Below, piece after piece: positions 36,116-49,164 of a stretch of DNA of 64,000 bases (position 1 is the stretch's first letter; each line of letters starts with the position of its first letter). The DNA comes from Syncephalis fuscata (taxonomy: Eukaryota; Zoopagomycota; Zoopagomycetes; Zoopagales; Piptocephalidaceae), in NCBI GenBank assembly GCA_025786725.1, contig JAHLTZ010000008.1:372001-436000 (forward strand). The letters run 5' to 3'. The notes under the pieces are model-generated. The model ran no database searches. It saw only the letters and a list, made by a program, of their open reading frames with translations, and had not been told where the DNA came from. Made by a program: the position numbers and the translations under genes.

Positions 36116-38681
36116 ATGTTGACAGACGCGACAACGCTACAGCAATTCCTTGCAGTTCATGCGGGACAGCTAGAAGTCATAGGATTCCCTAAGGAACTAT
36201 GGTCTCAGTTGCATCGCAAACTGTTGATTGGTCAAGTAGCGCAAACTGAACCTGAATTCAGTGTAGAGGACGTTGATGTGAAAGGACGTTGCGTTCGTTA
36301 CATAAACTCTGGCCCACTTGAACCAAGTAGTAACGTGTTTCTAGTAAGTTGTACGATTTATAACATGATAAACTAGCTTAATTCTTCTATACAGATTGAT
36401 CATTTATTAACGTTTGAACGAGAACAACTTCGTAAAAAGTTGAGCAAACAGCCAGGTAATTGTTATTGATATCAACGATAGAAACCGCAACCTTATACTA
36501 TATACTATATAATGTTTAATATTTAATAAAAAGCTTTATTAAATAGTCTAAATAGCCAAGTGTTGGTCGCGCGTGGTTTATCCATGGTAGGTAGCGTTTA
36601 TAGTGCTTATTAATGAATAATAGTAATGAAGTGCAAGTCTATTGATTCAAATGATGAGTCGACCACAGCAGCTTCTCTAAATATCGATGAGCTGATTCGA
36701 AGGCTATGGTATTTTGCTAGTGCTTATTCATTAACACTTATGAATGAAGATGGCAAACCAACAGTACATTGGTATTGGTGTAAGTTATTGTTTATTAAAT
36801 AATATCGATACTATAGAGGTGTTTGTCGACAGATATACCAGATGCATTTGGAGCTGCTCTTCAACACGATGCAAATGCCAATTTTACGGCTACTTCATTT
36901 ATGGAATTAACTACAGGTCGAGCATACACGTTGGTGTGGCCTAATACACAGATAACCTGTGGTCAATTATGTACACTTGATTTGTTATCAAGTAAGTAAC
37001 TGTTACTATTATTACTATTAACTGTTGTCAAATCATAATACTAATATTACTAATACTAATATTATTAACGACACTAATGCCTTTACTAATAACAACAACA
37101 ACAATAATGCTGATGATCACGGTAATAATATGATATTTATTAATGTAGCAACCAAGAATGCGCATGATCGTAAAGTTTTAGCATGTGCGTATTTACCAGA
37201 TGCCTTACAAAAAGAATATGCTTATTTCAAATTATTTTATAATAAGCATTGTGATACACTAGAAAAGTCGGCGCTATCCTATGCATCGACGGTAAAGACA
37301 AATCTGGATCTAGCGATGGATAATTCTATTAGTGATGACCAACATGTATCGCCACTACGCCATAAAGAGACAGTGAGTTATTGGCTAGATCCGGCGTATC
37401 GGCATGTGCAAGATGCCAGTATTCGTACATCTAATCGATTTATTCCAGCTTCTAGTAAAGAAGAAGCAGATATTGTTTGGATATTTGATATTATGACTAC
37501 ATTTCAACCAGAAGATTCGTCAACAACGAATGCAACACCAACAACATCGCAATCAAATAAGAAAAAGCGATCAAAAAACAAAAAGAAAAAACAACTTACT
37601 AATAACAATAATAACAATAACAGTATTACACTGCCTATGCTGAATCAATTCCTGGTGAACGTTGGATTACCGTTAAAGATTTACTAGCTCAAACTTTAAA
37701 TGAAGTATATGGTCCATCCGTTAAATGGATACCACGTACGTATAATCTAAATCATGAATCTGGTGCTTTTCTAGCCGACTATTATGAAACCAAAAACGCA
37801 CCAACATCCTCGAATAATGCATGGATTACTAAGCCATGGAATGGTAGTCGTAGTGAGGGTTGTGCTATTAGCGATAATGCAGCTGAATTACTTAAACAAC
37901 TGGCTATAGGCCCACGTATTGTGCAAAAGTGTAAGTTTATTAATTTAATTGACTAATTAATTGATTTATTAGCTAATGGGCTATTTATTATAGATCTAGC
38001 ACAGCCTGCTCTTTTAAATAATCGTAAATTTGATCTTCGTGTATTAGTTGCAGTCAAGTCGTTGTATCCATTGCGTGCCTACACACTACGATCGGTACCG
38101 TGCTATGCCCGAGTAGCCGATGAACCTTATCCATTATCGACTAGTAATGGCGATGTTCAATGGGATAATTTTAATCGACACTTTACAGTAATGAATTATC
38201 GATCAGATGTAGCTAAGGCACAGCAGGCCGACCAACAAGCATTACGCACTGAGCTTGAAGCACAACATGGTATTGGTGTGTTCGATGGGCGTGTTTGGCC
38301 CGCTATTCAACGCTGTTTACGTGATGTATTTATAGCTACCGTTGTACGCGGTAATCGCCATACACCATCGCTTTCGGCCGACAAAAAGATTGCCGATGGA
38401 TTACATCCTAGTGTAGTGGGTGGACTACGTCCTTATAAACGCTCACGCGCCATTTACGGTGTCGATATTATGTTGGATGACACGCTACAGCCTCATTTAA
38501 TAGAAGGCAAGTATATAGCTATTTATTGCTACACTAATACTAAATTTATTCCAATTAACAAATAGTTTCATTCTGTCCTGATATGAAAACACCCATTCGT
38601 ATGCATCCTCCGTTGATGGCCGAGTTATTCACATTTCTATACCTTGATCAAGGCGATGAACATTTTGAGTCAATTATATAA
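36116..38681 (+). CDS. TTLL12: Tubulin-tyrosine-ligase-like protein 12 (TTLL12-like)
   Basis: ATP-grasp-fold protein of the TTL family; TTLL12 members contain a SET-like N-terminal region and their ligase activity is doubtful. Exons seen: 36116-36343, 36395-36455, about 36630-36779, 36833-36991, one starting near 37180 and ending 37930, 37994-38506, and 38566-38681. Family words: LHRKL, WYIPDAFGAALQH, YTLVWPNTQI, EADIVWIF, NQFPGERW, WITKPWNGSRSEGC, RKFDLRVLVAVKS and YGVDIMLDDTLQPHLIEVSFCPD. A frame break at about 37650 fits one missing C and restores NQFPGERWITVKDLL. An Asn/Lys-rich insert (37540-37620) is lineage-specific. The intron at 38507-38565 has a GCAAGT donor. The stretch 36992-37180 is Asn-rich and may be intron or insert. 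Confidence 0.82.
38507..38565 (+). other. GC-AG intron in TTLL12
   Basis: Donor GCAAGT, acceptor AATAG. It joins HLIE to VSFCPD, a conserved TTL-family junction. Confidence 0.85.
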
Positions 38682-39473
38682 TACACATAGTACACATGTT
38701 TGTTTGCGTTCAGAATAGAAAACATTGTTGACGTTTATATCTGCCTATTTCTCGTGATCAAAATGAAAGATGTCGTTACTGTTTAAAAAAGATTAAATGT
38801 GCGTGCGTGCGGTGCGTGTGCGTGTACATGTCTTGTCAAGTACAAAATCATGAATTTAAAGTGATGAACAAAGGGACGGAAAGTCGACGAATAACCACGA
38901 CGATAAGTGATGGTCGTTGTATTCTCAAGTACGTTAGGATGAACAAGGGGGTCGATCATTGGGTGTTAATAATAAAACAGAAACCAAAAGCGCAAAACAA
39001 TGATACGACATACAAACGAGAAAAAAGAAACAACATAATAATAGATTGCTAAATAGATAAATAGATAGATAGATAGGTGAGTAGATAGGTGGATATCTAT
39101 ATAAATATCATTCAAGGAACCAATCAATAAGAGGGAGAAGGAACACACAAATAATCAATAAAATAGTAATAGTTGACATCTAACAAAGAATATAGACAAT
39201 AATAAGGACCAAGTATCAACTGTCCAATATACGCACACACACACATATATATATACATACCTATCATCTCTTCTTTCTATCTTGTTATTATATTCAAGCA
39301 CTGAATGTATAATTTATACTAATCATCATTGGAATAAATAGCCATTGATTGATTAATATTAATAACATCTAATCTACTATTTCTCTGTTATCATTATAAA
39401 TCAATAACGCTCTACTAATACAATAACCATTATCTGTCAAAAACAGAATAAAGTGCCAAATACTAATAAACAA

Positions 39474-39505
<32 letters not shown>

Positions 39506-40638
39506 TAAGTAGATAGGTAGATAAGTAGGTCGAGTGCGTGGTATATAGACGTGTATAATACTTAAGGTAATGTATAGGCAAGATAACGAGCAAGCGATAA
39601 TGTAGTTAATAGCGGATAGCAATAATAATAATAATAGGTGTAACTCCCTATAGAACACAGAGTTATTGCGTCACATGGATCCTAGATCTTGTACATGTGT
39701 AGCAGTACTATATAGATAGTGATAGAGATGAAGCAACAAGAACAATTTGCTTATCGGTTGACATTGCCATGTCGAATAGCTGCCATGCTAGAATAAAGGC
39801 CGGACCAATTATACATTTATACGTATATAATGTGCCATTATTTGTAGTATTGCTCTATTCTAATAGTAATAATAGTAGTAATAGTAATAATACGCTCTAT
39901 AAAATATGAAAAGAGCCATGATGAAGATGTCCATAGCACCGATACTGTATTTGGTGCTGTATCCGTGTATACGTGCTGTGCCACGATTGGATCCGTATCG
40001 ATTGCCAATAGACTCTAGTTCACCAAAGGCCAAAGGTAGATCGTATATATAACAAGAATAAGTGGATGGGTGTGGAGTGAACATATCCACAGATAAAGTG
40101 TAAATAAGCTAATAATATATACCGCTGTATCGTTTGAGTATGATCAACAAGAAACTGAACCATTGTGGTGCGCAGTAGACAACGCTTAAATAACCGGAGA
40201 GCAATGCATCAATTAGAAACTAGTACAACAATCCTCCACAATTATCTAGTGGTCCATCAATCAAACTTTACTACATCTTTGTTTGATTGAAACCCAATCT
40301 AGATTACATTGTAGATCCATCGACCGTATAGCTCTATCTCTTATTACTCTATGTTAAACAAGGCTATGACCGCCCCCGTCAATTGAACAACTACTTATCG
40401 CCATAACCTGCTCCTTCTTCCTCTCTCTCCCTCGCTTCTCTTCTAATCAGTCTACTAAACCAAACTACCATTAATCTATTAATGATAGTAGCCGTCATGG
40501 TCGTTGTGGTCATCACTGGCGGTGTAGGATTCATACCGAAATGATTGCCGTTCGGCGTCAGTGTACCAGTTACCATAGTAGTGTGCGAAATGGCATTGGT
40601 CAGTCCTCTTGAATCCTTGGACAGTGTAGCATTTTGAA
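38682..40638. other. Gene-poor spacer with microsatellites
   Basis: Nearly 2 kb between the convergent 3' ends of TTLL12 and the cyclin gene. It holds GATA-type microsatellites at about 39051-39094 and 39470-39529, and a CA/TA run at 39233-39260. Tyr/Ile/Leu-rich open frames are complements of these repeats. No supported gene. Confidence 0.6.
39470..39529. repeat. GATA microsatellite
   Basis: Eight or more consecutive GATA units followed by imperfect GTAG/GATA units. A shorter similar tract lies at 39051-39094. Confidence 0.9.
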
Positions 40639-42876
40639 CTAGTAGATTCCATCCATTAAGCTTTGCGGCTTCAACTGTCGTGTTGGCCGTAGAGGATAGA
40701 TGTCGATTAGAATTAGGCGAGGAAGATGCAACATAGAAGGCGTGGCGTTGCCTCGACTATGCTGATTTACATTGTTGTTATCAACATGGTCATCATCGTC
40801 CTGTGAAGTAATTTCCATACGTCCTAATGGAGAATGTCCATGGAGTGACATACTGCTACCACTGCTGCTACGTCGGTGATCATGATTAGCAACAGAAGAG
40901 GGTGGTGAAATGGAAATGGGCGATGATGCATCAGATATACCAGAATGGGCCGTTGGTGTATTTAGTGGAGAAATACCGGCTCGTTCACCAGATGCACCTG
41001 GCCGTTCACTTTGATTTTCGGCTGCCGTAGGTGCGCAACATCCGTTGGGTGACTCTACTAAATAACGGGAAGAGTTGATATCCGTGGGTGTTGTAGCACT
41101 TGGTGGGGCCGTTATAGGGGTCGACAATGACGCCGATGTTGTCGATATCGTTACCGATGTGGGTGCTGTCAACTGAGAGCCATTAAACATCATCATTGGA
41201 TGATCGGATGACATTGCTGAAGAAGGTGAGGCTGATGACGGTGACAAGGGAGAAATGGCCTGTTGTTGTTGAATTGAGATAGATTTACGCGACATAGGAG
41301 CAAGTGTCGATAATGATGATGTACGATAGAGGGACGATAACGAAGACGTAGCCGGATTGTTGGCATTAGCAATATTGAGTCGATGCAATGCCTGTTGTAG
41401 ATTGGCCGATGGTACCGAAGCCATATTGGTAGCTGTAACAGTCGTTGTCGTCGTCGTTGTTGATGTGGACATGGCTGAATGCTGCTGCTGTTGTTGTTGT
41501 TGTTGTTGCTGCTGCTGCATGCACATTTGTTGTTGTTGTTGTAATTGCTGCTGTTGTAGGCGTGCAGCCATATGTTCCGCCATAAACGGCTGGTGATAGA
41601 CATTGGGATACACTTGGTTTCCCGGGTGGGCATAGGAGTGTCGATGACTAATCGGCGCACCTGATTTAGATTTGGACAGCGTGCCGGCCGTGTAGATCGA
41701 CGACGAGGACGATGAAGTCGATGAAGCCGGTGTTGTTGCCCGGTCGGGTGTCAGGGCGAAATAGCCACTGTCACCAGAAGTGCGGCGCATTGGACTATTG
41801 GCTTGCGATGCCGGCTGCTGCAAATGCTGCAAATGAGCAAGTGCCGTCACCTGGGAGGGTGGATGGCTAAACGAGCTGGCATGGGATAGCGAATGTGAGT
41901 GCTGGTGTCCATTGCCGTGTACCGCATGGAATGAATGCGGTGGCTGTTGATGATGAATACCAACGCCGTTACCTGTAACAAACGACTGGTGACTCATCTG
42001 TGGATGATAGCTATACGTGCGGAAATGGCGAGGACGTGCTTGAAGTGGGCCTGTATGTTGGGCAAAGTACTCTGTGGGTGTACGGGCAAATGGACTAGCC
42101 TGTCCCATGATTGAGCCAGGTGTTGACGTCATTGGACTTTCTGGACAATGTCGCCATGCTACCGCAGCAATGTCGTATGGAGAGGTGGGCGTAGGCGGTT
42201 CTGACGCGGCCATACTGATAGGCAGTACAAGTGGCGGTGGTGCAGGTGCAGTAGGTGGTCGACGATAGTTTAATAAGCGATCGCCCATTATTTGCAGCTC
42301 TTCTACTGGAATTGAAAGCTGGAAGTTACACAGCTTCAAAAAGATAAGCTCCAATTGATTCAGCTCTTTGGTAGGTAATCCGCCAACCTTGGCATACCGA
42401 GAGTTGGTAAAGAAAACGTCAGAGAAGAATTTACTGGCCACTACAACACCGGTAATACAGAGACGATGAGCACTGAATCGATCTAGCTGTACCATGCCAG
42501 AGTTGCATGCTCTTTCAACATAGATTACTAGAGCAATAAAGCATTCACTGGCACATGGACAGTATTTTAACACACGTGCCAAATACGTGGCTAGATCAAT
42601 TGATGGAATAGCCGATGCGTGAAATGGTGAACAATGGGCGGGATGAGCACCTCCATTGCTATTGACATCTATGGCTGATGCACCTGAAGCACGTTGTAGC
42701 TGTTGCTGTTGCTGTAGTGCCTGGGCGTGTGTTGTAATTGGCGAGGGAGTCGAGTTGGACACCATGGCCAATCCATTCATGCCCATAGGTGCAGCTGCAC
42801 ACAACGCATCAATGTGTCGTGCCACTAGACGGAGTGTATCCGCAGGTGGGAAGGTAGCTAGATCGAATGACGGCAT
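40639..42876 (-). CDS. Pho80/Pcl-type cyclin with long low-complexity tail
   Basis: Cyclin partner of a Pho85-type kinase, likely in nutrient or cell-cycle signalling. A single 745-codon open frame with its ATG at 42876. The cyclin fold lies at about residues 90-210: IDLATYLARVLKYCPCASE, FIALVIYVERA, HRLCITGVVVASKFFSD, YAKVGGLPTKELNQLE and LKLCNFQLSI, the order of the Pfam Pho80-like cyclin family. A Gln-rich insert precedes the box. The remaining ~530 residues are disordered: His-, Ser/Thr- and Gln-rich with a poly-Gln tract encoded near 41487-41545. Many SP/TP sites suggest phosphorylation. Yeast Pho80 is far shorter; long tails of this type occur in other fungi. Frame intact. Confidence 0.88.
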   Translation of the reverse strand: MPSFDLATFPPADTLRLVARHIDALCAAAPMGMNGLAMVSNSTPSPITTHAQALQQQQQLQRASGASAIDVNSNGGAHPAHCSPFHASAIPSIDLATYLARVLKYCPCASECFIALVIYVERACNSGMVQLDRFSAHRLCITGVVVASKFFSDVFFTNSRYAKVGGLPTKELNQLELIFLKLCNFQLSIPVEELQIMGDRLLNYRRPPTAPAPPPLVLPISMAASEPPTPTSPYDIAAVAWRHCPESPMTSTPGSIMGQASPFARTPTEYFAQHTGPLQARPRHFRTYSYHPQMSHQSFVTGNGVGIHHQQPPHSFHAVHGNGHQHSHSLSHASSFSHPPSQVTALAHLQHLQQPASQANSPMRRTSGDSGYFALTPDRATTPASSTSSSSSSIYTAGTLSKSKSGAPISHRHSYAHPGNQVYPNVYHQPFMAEHMAARLQQQQLQQQQQMCMQQQQQQQQQQQQHSAMSTSTTTTTTTVTATNMASVPSANLQQALHRLNIANANNPATSSLSSLYRTSSLSTLAPMSRKSISIQQQQAISPLSPSSASPSSAMSSDHPMMMFNGSQLTAPTSVTISTTSASLSTPITAPPSATTPTDINSSRYLVESPNGCCAPTAAENQSERPGASGERAGISPLNTPTAHSGISDASSPISISPPSSVANHDHRRSSSGSSMSLHGHSPLGRMEITSQDDDDHVDNNNVNQHSRGNATPSMLHLPRLILIDIYPLRPTRQLKPQSLMDGIY

Positions 42877-42984
42877 GATTACGGTGTAATACTAACGTCA
42901 AGATAAGCAAGAGTAACTATATATATATAATATAAGGTAGGAATAGGATATAATAATAGACAAAGCAGGATAAGGAAGAGTAGT

Positions 42985-43004
42985 TATGTGTGTGTGTGTG
43001 TGTG
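42985..43004. repeat. GT microsatellite
   Basis: About nine consecutive TG units, 110 bp upstream of the cyclin start. Confidence 0.9.
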
Positions 43005-44528
43005 GTATACTTTTAAGTTGTCTGTTTAAGGATAAGTGTTAGTAGTGAATAAACGAATAGATGACTGAATGATGACGAATAACTGTGGTCAGGTCAATTG
43101 GTCGGTTAAAGTATATGCGGATAGTAAGCGTTGCCTTTTGTTGAAACAAGAGTAACTACAAAAAAGCGAAGACGTTATAATCAAAAGATCTTTTGGTTCA
43201 GAAAAGATCAATGTGGAATTAGGCGATAAATCGCGTAGAATAAAAGCAGAGAAGCGCGTATGTGAATATGAGTGTGGTGAGAATGAATGGATGAGTTTAA
43301 GCCGAACAAGGTGGTCCTCGCTAGCAATAATAACAAATAGTTAGTTAAATAGTAAATAGATAGTTAAATAGATAATAATAGCAATAGTAAATAAATAGTA
43401 ATTAACAATAATAGATCATTATCATTATAATCATTATAATAGTAAATTTGTATTATTGTTATTATTACTCATCTAATTAAATAGATCAAAGTTAATATAC
43501 TTACATTATTGTTTCGCTTTCTTCAATAGCAGTGTCTCAATGAGTATTGATCAGTATTAATTAGCATAAAAATACTTGATCAATATATCAAAGTACACAA
43601 CGATAGGCACTAGTGCAAAAGACGAAATCGACACAAATTCGATCTATAATAGATGCAAATAGAATATTAGTCAATTTGTTGTTGTTGTTGTTATTAGGAC
43701 GGCTCGTTTATCAAATGCAGGATATATTTGTATCCCGTACACATACACGCAGGCAGAGTATTCGCTATTAGTACTCTGTATCATACATGAAACATATCAT
43801 AAAGGCCTCTGCTTGATTGATAGGCACGGTCAAGACCAGCAAGAATAACAACAACACAATTCAGCTACAATGTAGTAAATAATAATAACAGCAACAACAG
43901 TATTACAAGCGCTGTTATTGTTATCGTTGTTGATGCTAAATAAAGATCGTGGTGGTACTATTACGAAAAGGGGTGGGTTCAATAACACAATTTGTGTTGT
44001 TGATTAGACGTCAATGGTATGGAGAAGGAAAGGGACAGCGAGGAGAACAGAGTTGAATGAGGAGGTAAGGCAGTGGAGGTATTGGTAGAAGGAGAGGAGG
44101 AGAAGCGAGTGACAGAGGTAAAGAGAAAAGAGACGCAATGAAAGAAAAGGGACGCAAGATCGTCAAAATCGGCTATTGTCAATCGTGACTATACCAAATA
44201 GACAGGATAGAACGAAAACGAAAACGAATGAGAAGAGAACGGGGAATGAGTGCCGACTAGTAATAATGCAAGCGGAGTGTAACTTGTAATTATTGTAGCA
44301 GTCTGTGTTGTTATATACGTGTGCTATATATTGCGTGTGCGTGTGTGCGTGTGGTCGGAGATATAAATCCAAAGACCACTATCAACGTAAAAACCAAAAA
44401 TAACAATACAACTAATTGGCTTACAAGTGAACAATGCAATAACAGCACAATTTAGCCCCCAAAGAACGTGTAATAGAAGCGAGGGAAAGGCATACGATTA
44501 CTTGTAAGAGTGAAAAGCTTTTTTACAA

Positions 44529-46720
44529 TTACGATTGAAACACACACTCATGGCATTCTTGGCCTTGTTTGCGATGATAATGATTGTGTTTGTTCTTAAG
44601 AACATTAGAACAAGGCGGTGGTGGATAACGAGAAACCAGAAATGGAAATGGAAATGGTTTCAGCGTGTGTAATGAAGGCAGGTGATCGTGCAATGTGTTA
44701 CCATATATCCACCACATGGAAAGGGCGTAATTACTATTAATACCGTGTCTAGACTGAGACGGAGTTATAGCCACACTGATGACAGTGGCGGCGTTGTAAA
44801 TACCCACGCAGCCAATAACCAAAACAAAATTCGGTAAAAATTACCAGATAATGTTGATGTGTGTGTGCGTGTGTATGTGTATAAATATCAATTCAAGGAG
44901 TCAAGACAATCATTATTTGGTTACTGATCAATATTTAAGACAACAAAGTATAGTATGGCTACAATGTGTATCTAATCATCCCATACAAATCTATACACTT
45001 TACGCTCATTATTTACTTTTCCCCTTAGTAACCATGATGTAGCCACTACTGCCGCAGCAGCTATGGTAGAACGTGGAAACGGAGATTCAATATAGAGTAA
45101 CCGGGAACACAGATAAATTGGGATAACAGTCTAATACTTACTGAAATAATACACTTTTTACGGCAAATGGCAACAAATGCAGACTTGAATTGCAAATCTA
45201 AAGTGTTATCGAGTAAAATAAAATAAGTTAGATTAGCCAATGTTATTAATAGAAATGTACAATATAGCTAATATCATTATTGTCATGGATTAGCAGAGGA
45301 GTGTTAGTATAATCTGCCTACCACAATAGAAGCAAGCAACTATTGCTTGTGCTATGATGCTACTGTTGTATTACGAATGTTGTTTTGTACCGTTGCTAAG
45401 CGGCTACGTACGCGTATACACGACAGTCGACACCACTTTTGAATGAATAACAACGGCAATATAAAGCAAAATGCCAATAACAAGCAAAATATCAAGGAGT
45501 ATCACAAAACTGCAACCAGTACCGCCACCACTAAAACTACGCTGGTCAGCGTACGAGCAGCTCGGTAAGGAAAACGAACCAGAATACACACGCACACAAA
45601 AGGGGTCTAAAAAACGGGGAAAGGAAATCCGTGGCGAAACGTTGAATGATGGAGATGGTAAAGCGCTATTGAGAGTGACTAGGTAGAGAGAGAGAGAGAT
45701 GAAGGCACAGAATGAGCCAACTACTGAAGGAGAGAAATAGAGTGAGCGAGAGAATAGAGCAAATGTAGCCGGTAGAAAGGATAAGGCGGAGTAGCAAATC
45801 TTATGCAGATGGTTTGTCTACTATTGCGAGCTAGTGAATGAGTGAGTGTAAAAAGATCGCCCAACGGCAAAGGCCAGTATAAATATTGCTGCCACTACTT
45901 GTCAGTAGATATAAAATGATTGGTCAAGGTGCCAGACTTGAGACGCGCGTGTGGTGTGGCAGTTTACTTGCAGGAGACATTGTTCTCACATACTCACCAA
46001 ATAGTGGCCGTTGGCGTAATTTGGTCGTTACTATTACAGCAATAACAGTAGCAGTAGCAGCGATGATGGTAGCCGTAACAGCAACAAACACAACTGCAAC
46101 GTAGATAGCAGAAATTAAAAAAAAATCAACTAAACGAGCAATACGAAGACGACAATAAGCGCAATAAAAGGAACTACAATTCTGTGTTGCTCGTCGCAAA
46201 GGAATCGTTGTCCGCTGACCTAGGACTGCTATCACTGTAAAACAAGCGTAATTGTAACAGTAACAATAACGATAACAATAATACGCAAAAGGCCAATATT
46301 GTAAATGGAAACGGTAATAATTGCTGTAGCTGCAGCGCTTAAAACTCGGCAGTGACGAAAGAATAAAAATGCAGCCAGCTGCACCTGTAACGAATGAACA
46401 GTACAGTAGATGGTTCCAATAAAGAAACTTACAATTCAATACGCTCAGCGGATTGATCTGTTTTGTGTGAAGAGGCGGAAAGTAAAACTATTTGGCAGTA
46501 GTAGCAATGATAATGATAACGACGACAATGGAACCTATCAAACAAAAATGCTACGTCCAAATTGATATAGGCAACAGCAAGTGTCGAACGAATAGCATGA
46601 AAGCATGGATTGAATGTCACATGTAGCCATGCAGGCGAAACATGTCGGAAATGTGTGCGTGTCGTGTGCATATGAAAGCAGCAATAGGAATAATGACATG
46701 TACGAATGTACTATCTCCGA
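44529..46720 (-). other. Possible multi-exon membrane-protein gene, unresolved
   Basis: Minus-strand frames at 44529-44835, 45404-45595, 45924-46439 and 46429-46671 contain hydrophobic, TM-like segments (for example VIGCVGIYNAATVISVAI, then SMWWIYG; and FVILLDILLVIGILLYIAVV). A plausible splice pair joins 46431 to about 46387. Some hydrophobic runs derive from TTG/TTA-like simple repeats, so chance is a real alternative. No start, stop order or family could be fixed. Confidence 0.25.
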
Positions 46721-47915
46721 CACGGAGCACAGACGATGGATGTCATATTCATCGTAGGATTATGACTGTACAGCACAAATTATAATCTGAGTAATTTGCC
46801 TTGATTTGCTGTAGTAACATGTAAAATAACAAGTCTAAAACAAATTGTATTGCAACAACAATGACAAAGATAGTAAAGTGTACATTATTACACTATTACG
46901 CTATTATACCATTAAAATTATTCAATCACATTGTATAAATTCAATCCATAACAACAACATTAGGCAGCAAACGCGTGTCCATTTCAAACATTGTACTATG
47001 ATTTGACTTACCAGAAAATGAAATAGTTGTTTTGTTATAGTGATTTGAGTGGATTAATAACGAAAATAGAACTGGATTGCCGAGCGGGCACGGCGCGGGA
47101 AATTAGAAATAGTGATAGAATGTCAAATGCCGGTGATGGATTTTAGTAAATGTTTTCAAATAAAAGCTGTATAGGCAGGCAATTAAGTAATCTAATAATA
47201 ATACTAATAATAGTTCAAAATAGATTACGAAGATCTAACTTTGGTTATAACAATACTATGTTTTGTTTTGTTTCGATTGTCGTAATAGTAATGGGTTAGC
47301 GATTGCAGTAATTGCAACAATACTAATAGTAGCGTTTCTTAAAAAGAGAAAAGGAATCTATTTGTGCTACAAGCAGCAATCGGATACTGATGCAAAGAGC
47401 AAATGGAAAGGTGGACAGTAAGCGATAGAGCGGCAAGAGTGGCGGTTAGTCCGGCAATTCAAAGTTGTTTATTAGATTTCACTGCATACTGGTCGCTGTA
47501 AGATAGCGTGATGGTCCACATGAACGTCGCCGCATGTCGCGACACATGTCTTTGGGCCAACAACCGTGACGGCGCCACACGGCACCAAACAGGTAAACAA
47601 GGTAAGGAAGAAACAAGAATTGGACCTTGGCAATTAAGATAACTTAACCGATACGCCAAGGTCCAATTAAATCGCTGCAGTGGCGATAATAATTGATGCT
47701 ACTGCATACCACTATGCAAGATGTCAGGGTTAAAATAACGCTGATAGGCCAGATAACTACTCTAATATTATCGGTTTATAGAAATAATGACTTCTATTTT
47801 TGGCATAATTAATGAGCGTATTGGCCAAGACCGTCGATCCTTTTTTTCCTATTCACTTGGCTCTGCGTGTACTTTAGATTCTATCTTTTCATTCAACTAA
47901 ATTATTATAATTTAA

Positions 47916-49164
47916 ATGAGCTCGGGCACAACCAAACAAAAGGGTGGCTTGGGTGCCGTGTTGCCCGTGCTCGTCTACTGCTCGGCGTCAATTATGATGA
48001 CCATGGTTAATAAGTATTGCATGTCTCAATTTAAATTCCACGTGGCATTTCTTATGCTTGCTGTTCAGGCAAGTGTTAATAGTTACGATAGTAGAATACA
48101 TGGGTCTAACATGTAGCCACGAGGCGTACAGTCGACGACCTGTGTTCTATTCATGTGGTTATTTGGTATGCTGGGCGTCATAAACTACCGAACTATCAAC
48201 TTGAGCGATGCTAGAAAGTGTAAGTCTATCGTAGCCATTTGATAGCTCACTAATCATTCATGCCATTCAGGGGTACGCGTATCTTTAATGATGTCTGCAA
48301 TGCTGTATACAGGTGGAAAAAGGTAAAATAGATGTTTACCTAAGTAAATATTACTAATATTCATTTAGTTTACAATACTTGACCGTGCCACTTTTTACTA
48401 TTTTTAAAAATTTGACCATTATTATCGTGGCTTATGGCGAACGTGTTATGTTTCAATCAGAAGTAACAACACTAATGCTTGTTTCGTTTCTCCTTATGGT
48501 TTGTAGATTATCCATGCTATAATTATACTTTCTAATGGTATGAACTTTTCTATTAGGCCATGAGTTCAGTTATTGGTGGCTGGAACGATATTACATTCTC
48601 GGTAGCCGGCTACTTTTGGATGGCCTCTAATTGTATCTCATCTGCATTGTACGCCTTGTTTATGCGCGGCGTAATTAAATCAATGGAATTTAAAGATTTC
48701 GATACTGTTTATTATAATAATGTAATGACAGCACCAATCTTTTTGGTCTTAAGTGCATTAACGGAAGATTGGCCTGAATTTGCCAACTATTATTTCCATG
48801 ACAAGGCTAATGAATCTGAATTTAACGCATTGGTGCGAGCACTTCTTTTAGTGGCGTGGCCTCGTTTGCCATTAGCTATGCTAGTTCATGGTGTATTCGT
48901 AAGACAAATTCGACGACATATAGGTATGTAAACCATTGCAAGTAAAACAGATGCTTATTAATTAAATTTAGTATGGCTGGTGCCTTGAACAAACTGCCTA
49001 TTGCGGTGTTTGCCATGTTTTACTTTGACGATGTGGTCACCATTGGCGGCATTGCTGCCGTGATACTAGGATTCTTGGCTGGACTGGTTTATACAAAAGC
49101 AAAAATCAACCAGCAAGAAAAGAAAGAAAAAGCTGACTACATTCCTTTGCACAGCAAAGACTAG
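47916..49164 (+). CDS. VRG4: Golgi GDP-mannose transporter
   Basis: Nucleotide-sugar antiporter bringing GDP-mannose into the Golgi lumen for mannosylation of proteins and lipids. Exons: 47916-48068, 48132-48219, 48271-48322, 48369-48498, 48557-48923 and 48972-49164. Family words: [40 protein letters not shown] and the signature [10 protein letters not shown] near the C terminus, where GALNK binds the nucleotide in yeast Vrg4. About nine or ten TM helices. In exon 5 the frame is wrong after about 48846: one missing T would restore [11 protein letters not shown] and [12 protein letters not shown]. The first intron needs a GCAAGT donor. The tail ends in [13 protein letters not shown]. Confidence 0.93.
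48069..48131 (+). other. GC-AG intron in the GDP-mannose transporter
   Basis: Donor GCAAGT directly after LAVQ, acceptor GTACAG; a CTAAC branch-like site lies near 48107. An earlier TAG acceptor at 48116 would add five residues in frame, so the 3' end is slightly uncertain. Confidence 0.7.

Larger units (their letters stand above)
42877..47915. other. 5-kb gene-poor region upstream of the cyclin gene
   Basis: Mostly AT-rich and purine-biased sequence with microsatellites (AT near 42915, GT at 42985-43004, GA at 45685-45699) and degenerate CAA/TAA-like repeats. The cyclin gene's promoter or long 5' leader should be at the left end. A possible membrane-protein locus on the minus strand (44529-46720) is listed separately; apart from it I support no gene here. 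Confidence 0.5.

Noticed and set aside
39051-39094. Tandem units considered as a CRISPR-like or telomere-like array
   Set aside because: Simple GATA microsatellite without spacers.
41193-41660. 155-codon Asn/Arg/His-rich frame on the minus strand, and a poly-Cys frame on the plus strand
   Set aside because: Both are shadow frames of the poly-Gln and His-rich tail of the intact cyclin gene.
45924-46439. 171-codon minus-strand frame as a definite membrane-protein gene
   Set aside because: Hydrophobicity partly stems from TTG/TTA-like simple repeats and all three frames look TM-like, so it is listed only as a low-confidence locus.
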